A DNA stretch of 64,000 nucleotides from Lycium barbarum. Taxonomy: Eukaryota > Streptophyta > Magnoliopsida > Solanales > Solanaceae. Below, one piece after another: positions 46,932-57,951 of the stretch (positions within the stretch are counted from its first letter, which is position 1; every line of letters starts with the position of its first letter). Both the position numbers and the translations under genes were made by a program. Location: positions 119,911,771 through 119,975,770 of the forward strand of contig NC_083346.1 in NCBI RefSeq assembly GCF_019175385.1. The letters are read 5' to 3'. The notes beneath the pieces were generated by a model that ran no database searches, had not been told where the DNA came from, and worked only from the letters and a program-made list of their open reading frames with translations.

Positions 46932-47678
46932 TTAGAGTTTAAGGGGTGATGTTGTGGGGTTTGTGGATGGCTTTGCTGGGTTTACGGGGTGGTTTAGGAC
47001 TGGTTTTGGATCTGTTTTTTGGGAGCTTTTCGGTGGTATTTTTGGGTGGTTAAAATGGATTCTATGTGGTTGGTTCTTGGCATTGACAAATACATCACAT
47101 AGAAGGTAAGGAGCCACAACATATTCCAACGCAGTGGCCGCTTGTGTCAAAAAGGGGCAAGCCTTGAAATCCTGGGGCCGAGCCAACAGTCGTTTGTAAA
47201 ACAGGATGCTGTATTTTAACCGCTCTAGATAACGCATACCTATCCAGACCCGAAATCACACTAGGTAAGTATGATTTCGATAGTACTCCATCGGCTGCGG
47301 CACCAACTCCGAAAACGTTTTCACCGCTATAAACCTTTTTTGACGATGAAATTATAGGGTTAATGTTCAGGTCATGATATATCCTAAGGACGACAATATT
47401 TATATTTGGAAATGCATACACTAGAACAACATGATTGCTTATTGAACCCCCGGCCTCACATTTTTAGAGTTAGTCACCGCGATTGATTTGGCACCAATGA
47501 AGAAGTGGTGGCACGCAAGAAAGTGTGTTTTAGTAACAACTGTGCCACTACAACACTTGACATTTCCATACTTTTTTATGTAAACACTAACAATGGAAAT
47601 TTTCACACAATTGTATAAATTTCTTGAATCGTCACAAATAGCTTCAGTACACATTAATCGTTTGAAAAGTTTAAACAT
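46932..47678 (-). pseudogene. Trypsin-fold (S1-like) protease-related pseudogene
   Basis: Frame one (47678-47439) carries CCSGTVVTKTHFLACHHFF, like the beta-strand and catalytic-His region of trypsin-fold proteases. After a one-base shift in a G/C run near 47445-47452, a second frame (to 47095) has FPNINIVVLRIYHD at the Asp position and VGSAPGFQGLPLFDTSGHCVGI, like the nucleophile loop GxSGxPLxD..G..VGI. There the Ser position is Gln and the Asp position Asn, so catalytic residues are missing. A third frame (47237-46932) continues with EYVVAPYLLCDVFV and a Pro/Lys/Asn-rich tail. It could be a HtrA/Deg-like or another protease-like family. No complete frame exists. Confidence 0.55.
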
Positions 47679-47871
47679 TGTTAGACGCTTAAAGAATGTT
47701 AAATGTTTAGGTGGGAAGTCTATATTATATATTATGTTAAAATTTGGGTTGACAAATTTGAAGAAGATTAAATGTTTGGGTGGGTAAATTTTGAACCATT
47801 TATATTCATTGGTTACCTGTGCGTGATTCAGTTGGAGTTAATTTTCTCACGTTTTATTATTCTATTACAGT

Positions 47872-47920
47872 TACTATTATTATTATTATTATTATTATTT
47901 ACTATTATTATTATTTTATC
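47872..47920. repeat. (ATT)n microsatellite
   Basis: Interrupted runs of 'tattattatt' within the LTR-like region. Confidence 0.9.
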
Positions 47921-48389
47921 ATTTTAGCACATTTTACCGGTTTACGCACTCACATCGCATTTATCTTCGCCTAATTAAATAATAATTTTATTTACTGTGG
48001 ATTTTCGAAATATTATTGCACGGCTATTACAACGCCATTTTTATTATCTGAGCACTAATAATTGCATATTTTATATTAAGTAATATTTTAACACAAGTTA
48101 TTTAAATAAGTCTTTTATTTAAATGTAGTAGCCAATCAACTCATATTATTTTCGGATCAATTCACAATACCAGTCCACATTTTAATTTACCTGGTATCAT
48201 TTTAATTTACCAGCCCAACTTAATTCACCCCAGGCCAAATAATTAACCAACACTTCGGACTAGCCCATTCATTTAATACCAGTCCAATAATGACCAGCCC
48301 ACATTTTTCAGATCAGCCCACAACCCAAATCCTACCCAGTCCAAAAAATGGACCCGACCCGTTTCTTAATTGAAGAAAACAGGTAGGGT

Positions 48390-48700
48390 TCCTCCCCCCC
48401 CCCCTTTTTTATTTTCCTCCGCCGCTCCCTTCGCTCCTCTCTCTCTCTTCTCATTCATCATCTTCGTCTCTCCCTTTCCCTTTCCTCCTCCCTTCTCCCT
48501 CTTCCTCGCACCCCGCTCCTCTCCACTTACCCCTGTCCCCCACCACCGCCGTTTCCTTTTCATCGTCACCCCACCACGCCGCACTTAACTCCAACCACGC
48601 CGCTCCCCCCATTTCCGATTGTCTCCCCTCACGTTCCACCCCACCTCGTTTTGTCCCCCCCCCCGCTCCTCTCTCTCTCTCTCCTTCTTCATCAGAAACC
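48390..48700. repeat. C/T-rich low-complexity tract
   Basis: Poly(C), 'cctccgccgctcc' and 'ctctctctct' runs make spurious open frames on both strands (Pro/Ser/Leu or Gly/Arg/Glu). It probably represents leader sequence of the LTR-like region. Confidence 0.7.
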
Positions 48701-50904
48701 CTAAACCCACCCTATAAATAATTGTGGAGTGGAATCGATTAAGGGGGACGGTGGGGATTCAGAAAATTCCCCAAGAATTGAAACCTTAAAATCGTTGAAA
48801 TCCCCCTAAGAACAAGTCGTTTTTTTTACGGCAGAAATCCTCTAGAAATTAAAGGAAATTCGGAGAAATCGCAGAAATTTCCCATATAAGACATTAATTC
48901 TTTAGCTGTACTGTTCGATATCAAGTCAAAATCCACACCTTTTGTTCTGTTTCGTCCTTAGCATCTGTCTAGATTCGAAGGGTATGCAAATTCGGGGTTT
49001 TTAGTGTTTTGAAATAGATTTGAAGTGTTCGAGGTGGATCGAAAACTCGAAGCCTCATTTCGCTGCACCCGAAGAAGGTAAATACTCCTCCTTTTATTTA
49101 ATTTTGGCAATTATTGCGTTTAGCATGTGCGTTGGTCAGTTATTATATGTTCATTTCAGTTCTCTGTTTGATGTATATGTGTCGATAGCTATGTCCTTTC
49201 AGTCTTATGTTAGCTTTGCTTAGTCTCTTAAGATGAGTTAGCTTAGTTAATCTGTATGTACTAGGTGTTTGTTAAAATGGGATTTGCAAATGATTTATGC
49301 ACAGTGAGATATCATGTGATCCCCCTTTCTTCATCTCTGTTCATCTATGCTTAATAAAGTGGTCCCGAAATCCTTCGAATTGTTTCACACTTGGATGTTG
49401 GTTTGATTAACAGTTAGCTTTGATTCAGCCCCTGCATTTCTTTAAAAAATCTTACTCTATCTACGTTCCGTGTGCATCACATTGTATGTCATTATCCACA
49501 TCATGTCTTCATTCATGAAGCTCCTATTTCCTGTTAATGACATAGCCATGTTCCATGACTCACCACATGATTCCCTGTAGTTCAAGATTTCTTCTTCCCG
49601 TATGCTTGAAAGACTTTCCTGTTTGTTTAACTAATATACATTTGGTTAAGTATAATTTCCCTGTGATATATATATGTGTTTTGTAACTTATAATCAGTTG
49701 TTTAAAGGGGGGCAGTTAGTGGTTATGTTTGAGTAGCAGATAAATTTGAATCATTCAAATTCCTATGAATTGTGGTTATTTGGTGTTTGCTATGAAATAT
49801 TACTACTTTGATAAGATAAAATGACCATCATGTTTACACACATATTGCTGTCCTGTATGCTGCAATGATTTTCGACTATACTTGTTTAATTTCTTTTCTT
49901 ACTGCTTGTTCAATAACTGTTAAGTAGTTATAGGCAGTCCTGATTAATTTAAAATCACTAAATCATTACTCCAATTGATAAATGTCTTGTGAAATATTGA
50001 AGTGCTCTCCCCTGCCATTTTGAAATCCTGTAGCTTTCAGCTAGCTTTAATTAGTGTCATCTCTGTCTGGAACCTATGATTTTGAATAGGTTTTACTTTC
50101 ACAAACTAATCTCAGGCATGCTAATTCTGTGTTTGCTACTGCTTATGTTCTGTAATTATATATTTCATTTGACTCCTTTAAATAGTATGAATATGGAAAA
50201 GGATCATATCCTTTACTAACCTGTAAGCAACTAGTTAATATCATATAAATCTCAAATGGTTAGCCTGTGATTTTTCCTGTCTACCTACCTATTGGGGTGT
50301 TTCTCATTATGTACTCTTGCTTTGCAATGTGCAAGATGTTTGATTATGTATATTTATGCATATTATTAATATAGTTTCACTGAAGCACATTAATGAGGAG
50401 GGTAGTTAAATCATATTAAGGAGTTTGAATGCTTCAATTTTCAATTTCCAGTAATTCACTTGGCTCAATGCATTATTAAAAAAAATGATACTCAGTGCTT
50501 GGCTCGGTTGGTTGTGAAGTATACAGATTGTAAAAATGTTTAGTTTCTTCCTTAGTTTTATTTTAGTTTGTGATGAAATCCATTGAAGTTTGATCATGGC
50601 AACTGAGTATCTAAAATGATCAGTCCTAAAATATGAACTGCAATGTATTGGCAGACCCCTGCTACTTACCCCTTCCCTCTTTGCTATTATGCTACTGCTG
50701 TATGATATACATGGGTTATACACAGTGTATACACCATCTGTTTGAAGGTACATCTTACGTGTTTGATATTCTTCATTTGATCATATTCTAATCCTCTTTC
50801 TTTCCATTTTTATGCATGACCGCCTCGCACGAGTCTGAGGGACTCGATTTCATCCGCTTTCGGCGTTGGGCTAAAAGCCCAATACAGCTTTCCTCTTGTG
50901 TCAT

Positions 50905-53482
50905 TGATGTGGCGTGATTTTATGCCACAATCGATGCTTTTTAACTATAAGTTTTACTTGTTTTTAAGCAAGTCTATGTCATTTTACGTAGTTTTTGTCA
51001 TGTTTCAGGTAATACGAGGTCCCTAGAGCCTAAGTGTGGAAAACAAGCAAAAAAGTTGCAAAACTGGAATTTACTGGAGGTTCTGGAAAATATCGTGGAA
51101 AAATACTCTGCGCGATCGCGTAGAGTACCCACGCGATCGCGCCCACGCGGGAAATGTACTCCACGCGATCGCGCAAAGAACCCACGCGATCGCGGTAAAA
51201 AAAAAAAAAAAAAAAGAGAAATTACTCTACGCGATCGCGCCACATCACCACGCGATCGCGCCACATCACCACGCGATCGCGCAGAGGCGCGTTTTCAGTT
51301 TTCAAAACAGAGTAAAGAAAGGAAAAACGGTAGAAACCCATCATTTCCTTCACTTTTTCTCGAAAATTCTCTCAATTTTCTCTCAAATTCAACTTCAATT
51401 TTTAAGAAGAATTCTTCAACTTGCAACCACAAGGTATGTGATTCTTTCATTGTCTTGATCCTAGGGTTGTTTTTATCATCTTTCCATGTTAGAAATTGTG
51501 AAAGAAAAATTTTCTTCCACTTGTTTAAGCTTGAATATATGATAAAATTGTTGAATTTCTTGTTATATAAATGGTTGTTTGTTGTTGAGTGATGTGAGTT
51601 GAGAGATGGGTGCTGATATATGAAAAAAAAAAAATGGGGCAAAATACGTGCTTAAAATCATTGAATTGAAGCCCCAAAAATGATGCCCATAACCTGTTTG
51701 TGAAAATGTTTCTGAGAATCTGAAATGACTCAGCGCGATCGCGCTGATAATAGACGCGATCGCGCTGAATAAATGGCTCAAATTTGCGCGATCGCGCCAG
51801 TTCCTTGCGCGATAGTGCTAAAGGAATATCTCAAATTGGCGCGATCGCGCTGAAGGAAAAATGGCAGTGCCCAAACAGAATGCTCGCGCAGAGCTGCTCA
51901 AAACTTGGGGGACCAATTTCCTTAACCCAACTCCTCATTATACATCATTGTAGGTGTTCATATGCGTTGTGTTTGTTTTGTAGGTACTTAAACTTTAAAA
52001 AATTCCTGAACAAAATGATGAGCATTCTGAGGAGTGTATGCGGCGCACAACATGAAGAGGAGGAAAATGAGGACGATTTTGTCCTGCCAGAGCCCAGCAG
52101 TTTTGATAACGTCCAAATCCACCCTATTAATTAGAATGGGCACGGTCGTATGCAAGTATATTTACCCAACTATGAGTCGGGGTCGAATCCCACAGAGAAC
52201 AATATGTAGGCGATTAGGAAAAGTAGGAATTTTCACCAACTACGCTAAAGCCAAACGATGGATAATATTTTGGTTTTGTTTGAGAGAAAATTATAACTAA
52301 TGCAAAAATGTAAACTAACCTAGAAAGCAAGTAAAATGATCAATGGCCACAAGCATGGATACAAGGGAGACTGCGCTCAAGTAACGATCCAATGTATTTC
52401 ATGATTTACAAACAATGGTGAATTTATATTACTTAGCCTCGGATAATGACTCTAAATTAGCTTCTTCCGAAGACTAACTAGACTACCTAATTGAATATCC
52501 CTAAAGCAATTAGGAGCATTAAGAACACCCGAATATGGCTACAAGTGGTGTCGCCTATTCCTAGGTCGATTTCCATTAGATTAGGGTTAACGCCCCAAAT
52601 TCTTGTTAATTAATCTTTCCCAATCCCGAGTTTGCCTCTTCTAAGTTTAAACCGAAATAAATGGGCAAGTCTTAGGGTTAGCTACTCCCTTAAGAATCAT
52701 TCAAAATGAGATTAATTAAAGAAACAATAACTCACTTCATTAGGAATAAAATCATTCAACACATAAGCAAAACAAGAGATTCAATCCAAACTTTAATCAA
52801 GAATATTTCCATAAACGAAATTCAAGTATTGAAATGAAATACTACACACATAAATATTTAATACCAAACAAGAAATTGAAGAAAGGATTAAGAATATCTC
52901 ATTAAAGTGCTTCCAATCTTCTCCTCCAATGTATTGGTGTGAAACCCTAGTCTCCAAGGACTTGTGTTGAGCCAAAGATAATCTGATATTTTGCCCTAGT
53001 TTTCTATTTATATGAACTGGGATGGAAGAAATCGTCAAAATCCGAGTTCTGGTCGAAATTGCCGAAAATCCTTCATCGCGATCGCGCCATGTGTCTGCGC
53101 GATCGCGTGGATGACGTCAGCTTCCACTGCTCCCTTCATCGCGATCGCGTGTCGATACTGTGCGATCGCGTGGAATTAACAACGCGCGTAGGCGCGATCG
53201 CGTTAAATTCCAGCGCGATCGCGTGGAGTACATTTCCCGCGTGGGCGCGATCGCGTGGGTACTCTGCGCGATCGCGCAGAGTATTTTTCCACGATATTTT
53301 CCAGAACCTCCAGTAAATTCCAGTTTTGCAACTTTTTTGCTTGTTTTCCACACTTAGGCTCTAGGGACCTCGTATTACCTGAAACATGACAAAAACTACG
53401 TAAAATGACATAGACTTGCTTAAAAACAAGTAAAACTTATAGTTAAAAAGCATCGATTGTGGCATAAAATCACGCCACATCA
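50905..53482. mobile_element. 2.58-kb element with 270-bp inverted ends, 5-bp target duplication and GCGATCGC repeats
   Basis: GTCAT lies on both sides (50900-50904 and 53483-53487), and the element runs from TGATGTGGCG to CGCCACATCA. The outer 270 bp of each side are inverted copies, with one difference seen. The TG...CA ends and 5-bp duplication point to LTR-retrotransposon integrase. The right part (52104-53482) looks like a complete LTR in minus orientation (TG to CA, TATAAATAG near 53004-53013). The left part shares only its first 270 bp. No gag, pol or transposase frame is present. Arg-Asp-Arg-Ala and Ala-Ile-Ala frames are by-products of the octamer repeats. Confidence 0.85.
51112..53275. 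repeat. Nineteen dispersed GCGATCGC palindromes
   Basis: Exact octamers, nearly all inside the longer palindrome CGCGATCGCG, occur 7 times at 51112-51285, 4 times at 51730-51855 and 8 times at 53075-53275. One decayed copy (gcgcgatagtgct) is at 51808. Spacer words such as 'ccacatcac' or 'gagtac' also repeat. The surrounding DNA is AT-rich, so these are strong local CpG clusters. Confidence 0.95.
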
Positions 53483-54773
53483 GTCATCCCACCTGCAGCA
53501 AAGTAAAAAAATAGATTCTGGGCCAAGCCCAACTCCCATATCAACAGCAATCCGAATGGGCTGAGCCCATTTAGCCTTATTTATGATTTTGTTTTATATA
53601 TATATATATATATTTTTTTTTTAAACTTGTATATTATTTGACTAACACTCCTCATATTTTGTTTTCTCTTAGCTTAGGTGATCTATTGGAAATTAGTATG
53701 GATAATCTAGTAATGGGTAGTTAGCTTAAAAAAGACTAATAATCAATCCTACGAGTTTATTCTCTCCTCTATGTCAAAATTACTTATAATGTCTAATATT
53801 ATTTCATTGAGAATAACGGACTTGCGAAAAGCACGACTATATATATTTCGAGTCAAGAGGAACATTATTTCATTCTTATTATTTTAGGGATTTCAAAATG
53901 TTGCTAATAGTACAAGTACAAAATTCAAGTATAAAGAGTTCTTCGTGTTCGAATCAATCATCAGATCTTAGCGAAACACGATTAATAAGTAAAAATGAAA
54001 GTAAAGGGAACTTTCATTAGCTATTTTCGTATTTTTTTACTCTTTAAAATCAATCAATATTCCGGCATTTCAATTACTCATTAGACATCGCACAAACTCA
54101 CATTTGTTTCTACTTATATACTTTATGCATCTTATTTAAAAATAGTATTATTATTATTAATCTTTGCAACATTTATAAGTTTATTTCTTTTTTAAAAAGG
54201 CATTTCAGATTTTATTTTTTCCATGCGAACCACATTTTTACAAATCTTTCTAAAAATAGCATTTTATTTAATGTCTTAGTCGTATCATAAGTTTTAAATA
54301 GCAGTCGAAGCCTCATTTTCATGCAAATTATCATATTTTCTATCGGTCTCGTTCTAAATAACATATCTTATCTAAAGCCTTAGCAACCTTTATAAATATT
54401 ATTCTAAATAAAATTATTACTTTTTTCTTAAACTTTAGCAACATTTCTTAAACCCTTTTTCTTTCCTCAAAATTTAAAGCACCTTATATTTAACCTTAAT
54501 TAATTAACCCAAGTTGGTCGGATAACCGTAAGTTAACGGATTCTAAAGGATGCCTAACCCCTTCCCTTTAGGATAATATAGAGCCCTTACCTAGAATCAC
54601 ACTGGTTAAGCAGACTATTAATTGAGGTTTAGTTTAACTTTCCCTTAGTTAACATCTAGGTGTCCTAATTCACCGTTAAATTAATTAGGTGGCGACTCCT
54701 CAAACAAAATAAATGGGAATCACCAATACGTCGTACCTTCAAATCCGAACTCGGGTTAAAAGGGGGTGTGACA

Positions 54774-54995
54774 TGGTGGTCTATTGGTGTAATAGCAATC
54801 ATTTCTTTTATCGGTTACATTTATAACTTAATAAGTAGAGAAATAAATAGGAACTGTTTTCTAGAAGATCCCAGCTTTGGCATTTTGGTGGTTTTCCTTT
54901 TCTTTTCTCGATTTTGTATACTTTCCAGGTAAAGCGGTGTAATAGGCCCTAACTTATTCTGTTTTACTGTTTCTCCTTGTAATCTTTCAAAACAG
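54774..54995. other. Intron flank upstream of WD40 exon
   Basis: Contains the polypyrimidine stretch and AG acceptor leading into the WD40 exon at 54996. No earlier WD40 exons were found anywhere to the left in this window. Confidence 0.5.
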
Positions 54996-56495
54996 ACTGC
55001 TGCCTTACAAACAGTGATGCACATGTGGCTGGCGGCTCGGAAGATGGCTATATTTACTTCTGGGATCTGATTGATGCGTCAGTTGTGTCCAGCTTCCGAG
55101 CGCATGATTTAGTGGTAAAGTATTTATGCATCTAGCAGACTAGCTACACAATATGATCAATAACCTGGAGGATCCCCAATAGCTATTTAATCCCAAACCT
55201 GATTAGTTAGGAAATACCAATTTAATCTCCTGATTTGGGTTTATTCTATTCTTTTGCGCTATTTACTTCTGTTACACCAGATAGCCTTCTATCTCACCTT
55301 CATCGTAATCATGCACTTCTAGTAAAATTTGTAGAGCCCATTAGAAGATTACTGTTTCTTTAGATAATTCAAATCACAGTATAATATTGTCTGAGATTAG
55401 CTTAAATGGAAATATATGATCGGTGAGGATTCATAACCAGTCCAAACTTGAGTTTGGGATTGAGGCATAGTTGTAGTTGTTGTTGTAATTGCTCAAACCA
55501 CCAAAGCACCTTCCAATAACATCCCAGTTGTTTCAAAATATAAACTTTGTCACTAGCTAAAGAGAAGAGGAAGTCATTTGTAGTTTTTTCTTATTTTTTG
55601 TAATGGATTTAGGAGTTCAAAAGTTTAAAATAATTGAGTAAGGCAATTATTGAAATTTTGACAAGAGCCTATTTAGTCTGCTTCAGTAAGATATTGTTGA
55701 CGATTTAGATATTTCTACTCAAGCTATTCTTACCGAAACAGGTAAAAGTGTTCAACATTCTAAGGTAGACCACCCACTAAGAAAAGAATAGAGAAGGGTC
55801 AAATTTAAAAAAAAAGGAAAAAGGCTTTAGAGATAGAAGTTTTTACTTTTTGTTTGTTTCCAATGTTCTTTATCCAATATGTGCTTGCAGATAGGCCTCT
55901 AAATCTATTTGCCCCTACATATAGCCCTCAGTTAGCTCCATTTCAAACTGTTAGCATTCTTATGAAACAGTATTCAGTTGCAGCATGCTGTGTATTATGG
56001 ACTGACTGTATTATGGATTGTGTTAGCCTCTTCTTACTTTCCTTTGGAATTGTTTTCTGGTTGACAAGTAAATAAGTTGTTATAGTCTAAAAATGGTACA
56101 AACCCACATACTGAAGCAAAAAGAAAATCCCTTCTGGCCAACGACGAAATATAATCATGCATTACTGCTCTCTTAACCTTTTCACTAGTCTAGTATATTC
56201 AAGTTCAGTCTGATGATTTATTGATCCCATGGTAGAAGCTTTCTGACCTAAAGAAGAAAAATTAATGGTAACTTTGTGCATAAGATTTTCAGGTGTTACA
56301 TGTTCACTCATCTATCAAGTGCTCCAACATGCATAGGAATGATACAAAACTTAACAAATAGGGGATAATTTTAATGTATGAAGAGATCAAATAGTTGCTT
56401 CTCCCTTGCAGGTAACTAGCGTAAGTTATCACCCGAAAGAAAGCTGCATGATAACTTCTTCTGTAGATAGCACAGTCCGAGTTTGGAAAGCATGA
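54996..56495 (+). CDS. WDR83/MORG1-like WD40-repeat protein, last two exons only
   Basis: Exon 54996-55114 encodes CCLTNSDAHVAGGSEDGYIYFWDL and then IDASVVSSFRAHDLV. After a 1297-bp GT/AG intron, exon 56412-56495 encodes VTSVSYHPKESCMITSSVDS and then TVRVWKA, followed by a TGA stop. This is the final WD40 blade and C-terminus of the WDR83 (MORG1) family, a seven-blade scaffold linked to MAPK signalling and the spliceosome in animals. The first five or six blades are absent from the window. An LTR-like insertion lies directly upstream, so the gene was cut by transposons, moved as a fragment, or has a very long intron reaching beyond the window. The two exons themselves are undamaged. Confidence 0.82.
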
Positions 56496-56932
56496 GATAG
56501 GGAATCAAAAGGCATCTGATCTTTTCCTGATAAGCATACACGAAGGTTGTGTGCTCGAATCAAACCAACAGTCTACGAGAGAATACCGCTCACTCAGTCG
56601 AGCATGAGAATCATGGCAAAGCTAATACCTCAATGTTTTGTGGATGTTTACCAATGTTGAAGTAGTTTAATGTTGTTTTGATGTTTGCGAAGGTTGAAGT
56701 AGCTTAATTAATGTCTCTTGTGAATGTTTGATTGACGTTTTTATTCAACTTTAAAGTAGTTTCGAATTGAATTTGATGTTTTGGTGGTTGTAATATATGT
56801 GTTGTAATAGTAGCTTATTGCTTTATGTATTTATAGTAGTTTGGTGTATTGTTGGCAGCTATTTGAGTTCGTTTTAGTTGAAAGTAAAATTATTTTCATC
56901 TTGACAGGGAGGCAGCTGGAATAACAGGTAGG
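56496..56932. other. 3' flank of the WD40 exons
   Basis: Probably a 3' untranslated region, with repeated words such as 'gaagtagtttaatgtt' / 'gaagtagcttaatta' at 56655-56715. No second gene was seen. Confidence 0.45.
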
Positions 56933-57437
56933 TGCTACAATTTTTTTTTGCAGAATATCGACCTCATGAGGTCGGTTTTCTGGAAAATTTTCCCAGAAAT
57001 TGCAAATTACCGACCTCATGAGGTCGGTTTTCTGCAAAATTATTCAACATATGGCTAATTACCGACCTCATGAGGTCGGTAAAGTTTTTAGCCGGGTATT
57101 AATTAAATAAATTACCGACCTCATGAGGTCGGTTTTATGCAAAATATATCATATATTCATATAAATTACCGACCTGAGGAGGTCGGTAAACTCATATGAT
57201 TATATAATTAATATAATTTACCGACCTAATGAGGTCGATATTTTATTTAATTAATACTCGGCAAAAAAACATTACCGACCTCATGAGGTCGGTTTTTTGC
57301 GACCTCATGAGGTCGGTAATAATTCCGACCCACTATTTTCCGACCTGATTTTGAGGTCGGTTTTTGGCCAAAACCGACCTCATGAGGTCAGAAATAGCCA
57401 TTTTTTTAGGTCGGTAAAACCTGTTTTTTTAGTAGTG
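56933..57437. mobile_element. Non-autonomous CACTA element packed with 20-bp palindromes
   Basis: The right terminus 'cctgtttttttagtagtg' is the complement of CACTACTAAAAAAACAGG, a typical CACTA (En/Spm) end. The left end (tgctacaattttt near 56933) is a mutated version. Between them ACCGACCTCATGAGGTCGGT or close variants occur about ten times (for example 57009, 57060, 57114, 57277, 57300). These match the idea of subterminal transposase-binding motifs. No 3-bp duplication could be matched. Confidence 0.8.
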
Positions 57438-57794
57438 CAAACCAAATGACCCCTACTGTTTCAATACAAAATTCAGTCAATCTTTATGGTTACGTATACT
57501 GATCCCATCTCATTGAAGCCTTCATATCATATCTCTACACAGGAGTATCAAAGATTACCTTAATAAAACGGAACAAAGAAAATACTCTAGAATCAAATAT
57601 CACATACGTAGTTAGTAAAGAAAAAGTTAAAATTAAAAACACAGATTAATTTTATAATTAGAAAATACTGTAAATTTAATAGGAAGGCATAAATTGCCGC
57701 CGGCATCTAGTTTTAGCCAAAAAGGTGAGCGGAGGGGTATTATTGAAAAAATTGATGGATAAAGGGTATATTTACACCTTACGTATAGTGCAGG

Positions 57795-57945
57795 ATAGAC
57801 AAACTTACTGAGGTGGACAATTTAGTGACAACCATGATTCAAATGGCAATATAATAACTTAATTCAACGCAATTATCGTGTTTAGATAAATCTACCTATA
57901 TTTTATATAATCTTATATTTATTCAACATAAAAAATGACAACTGA
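57795..57945. repeat. Dispersed repeat, copy 2
   Basis: Counterpart of 36690-36855 in the same orientation ('gtgacaaccatgattcaaatg', 'aattcaacgcaattatcgtg'). It ends just before the Helitron start. A remnant related to 41640-42020 precedes it at 57717-57790. Confidence 0.7.
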
Positions 57946-57951
57946 TCTATA

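Larger units (their letters stand above)
47800..54773. mobile_element. Long LTR-like region of a gypsy-type element, interrupted by a nested element
   Basis: The right end ('ggtggcgactcctcaa', 'tcgggttaaaagggggtgtg' and then ACA at 54771-54773) is text I know from the end of long LTRs of Solanaceae gypsy retrotransposons. The left part has an ATT microsatellite, 'cagcccaact/ccagcccac' text, a C/T-rich leader (48390-48700), a TATA-like 'ctataaata' (48711-48719) and a long non-coding stretch, consistent with the same LTR. No gag or pol was seen, so it would be a solo LTR. The left border (about 47800-47820) is a guess, and no target duplication could be matched. Confidence 0.45.

Noticed and set aside
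48366..48639. Overlapping open frames on both strands
   Set aside because: Low-complexity C/T tract inside an LTR-like leader; translations are compositionally biased and unrelated to known proteins.
49020..49223. 67-codon frame followed by a GT, considered as a first exon
   Set aside because: It lies within the LTR-like region and has no recognisable similarity or following exon.
51036..51592. 140- and 178-codon frames with 'RDRA' and 'AIA' repeats
   Set aside because: The repeats are the translation of CGCGATCGCG palindromes in different frames; similar frames occur on the opposite strand.
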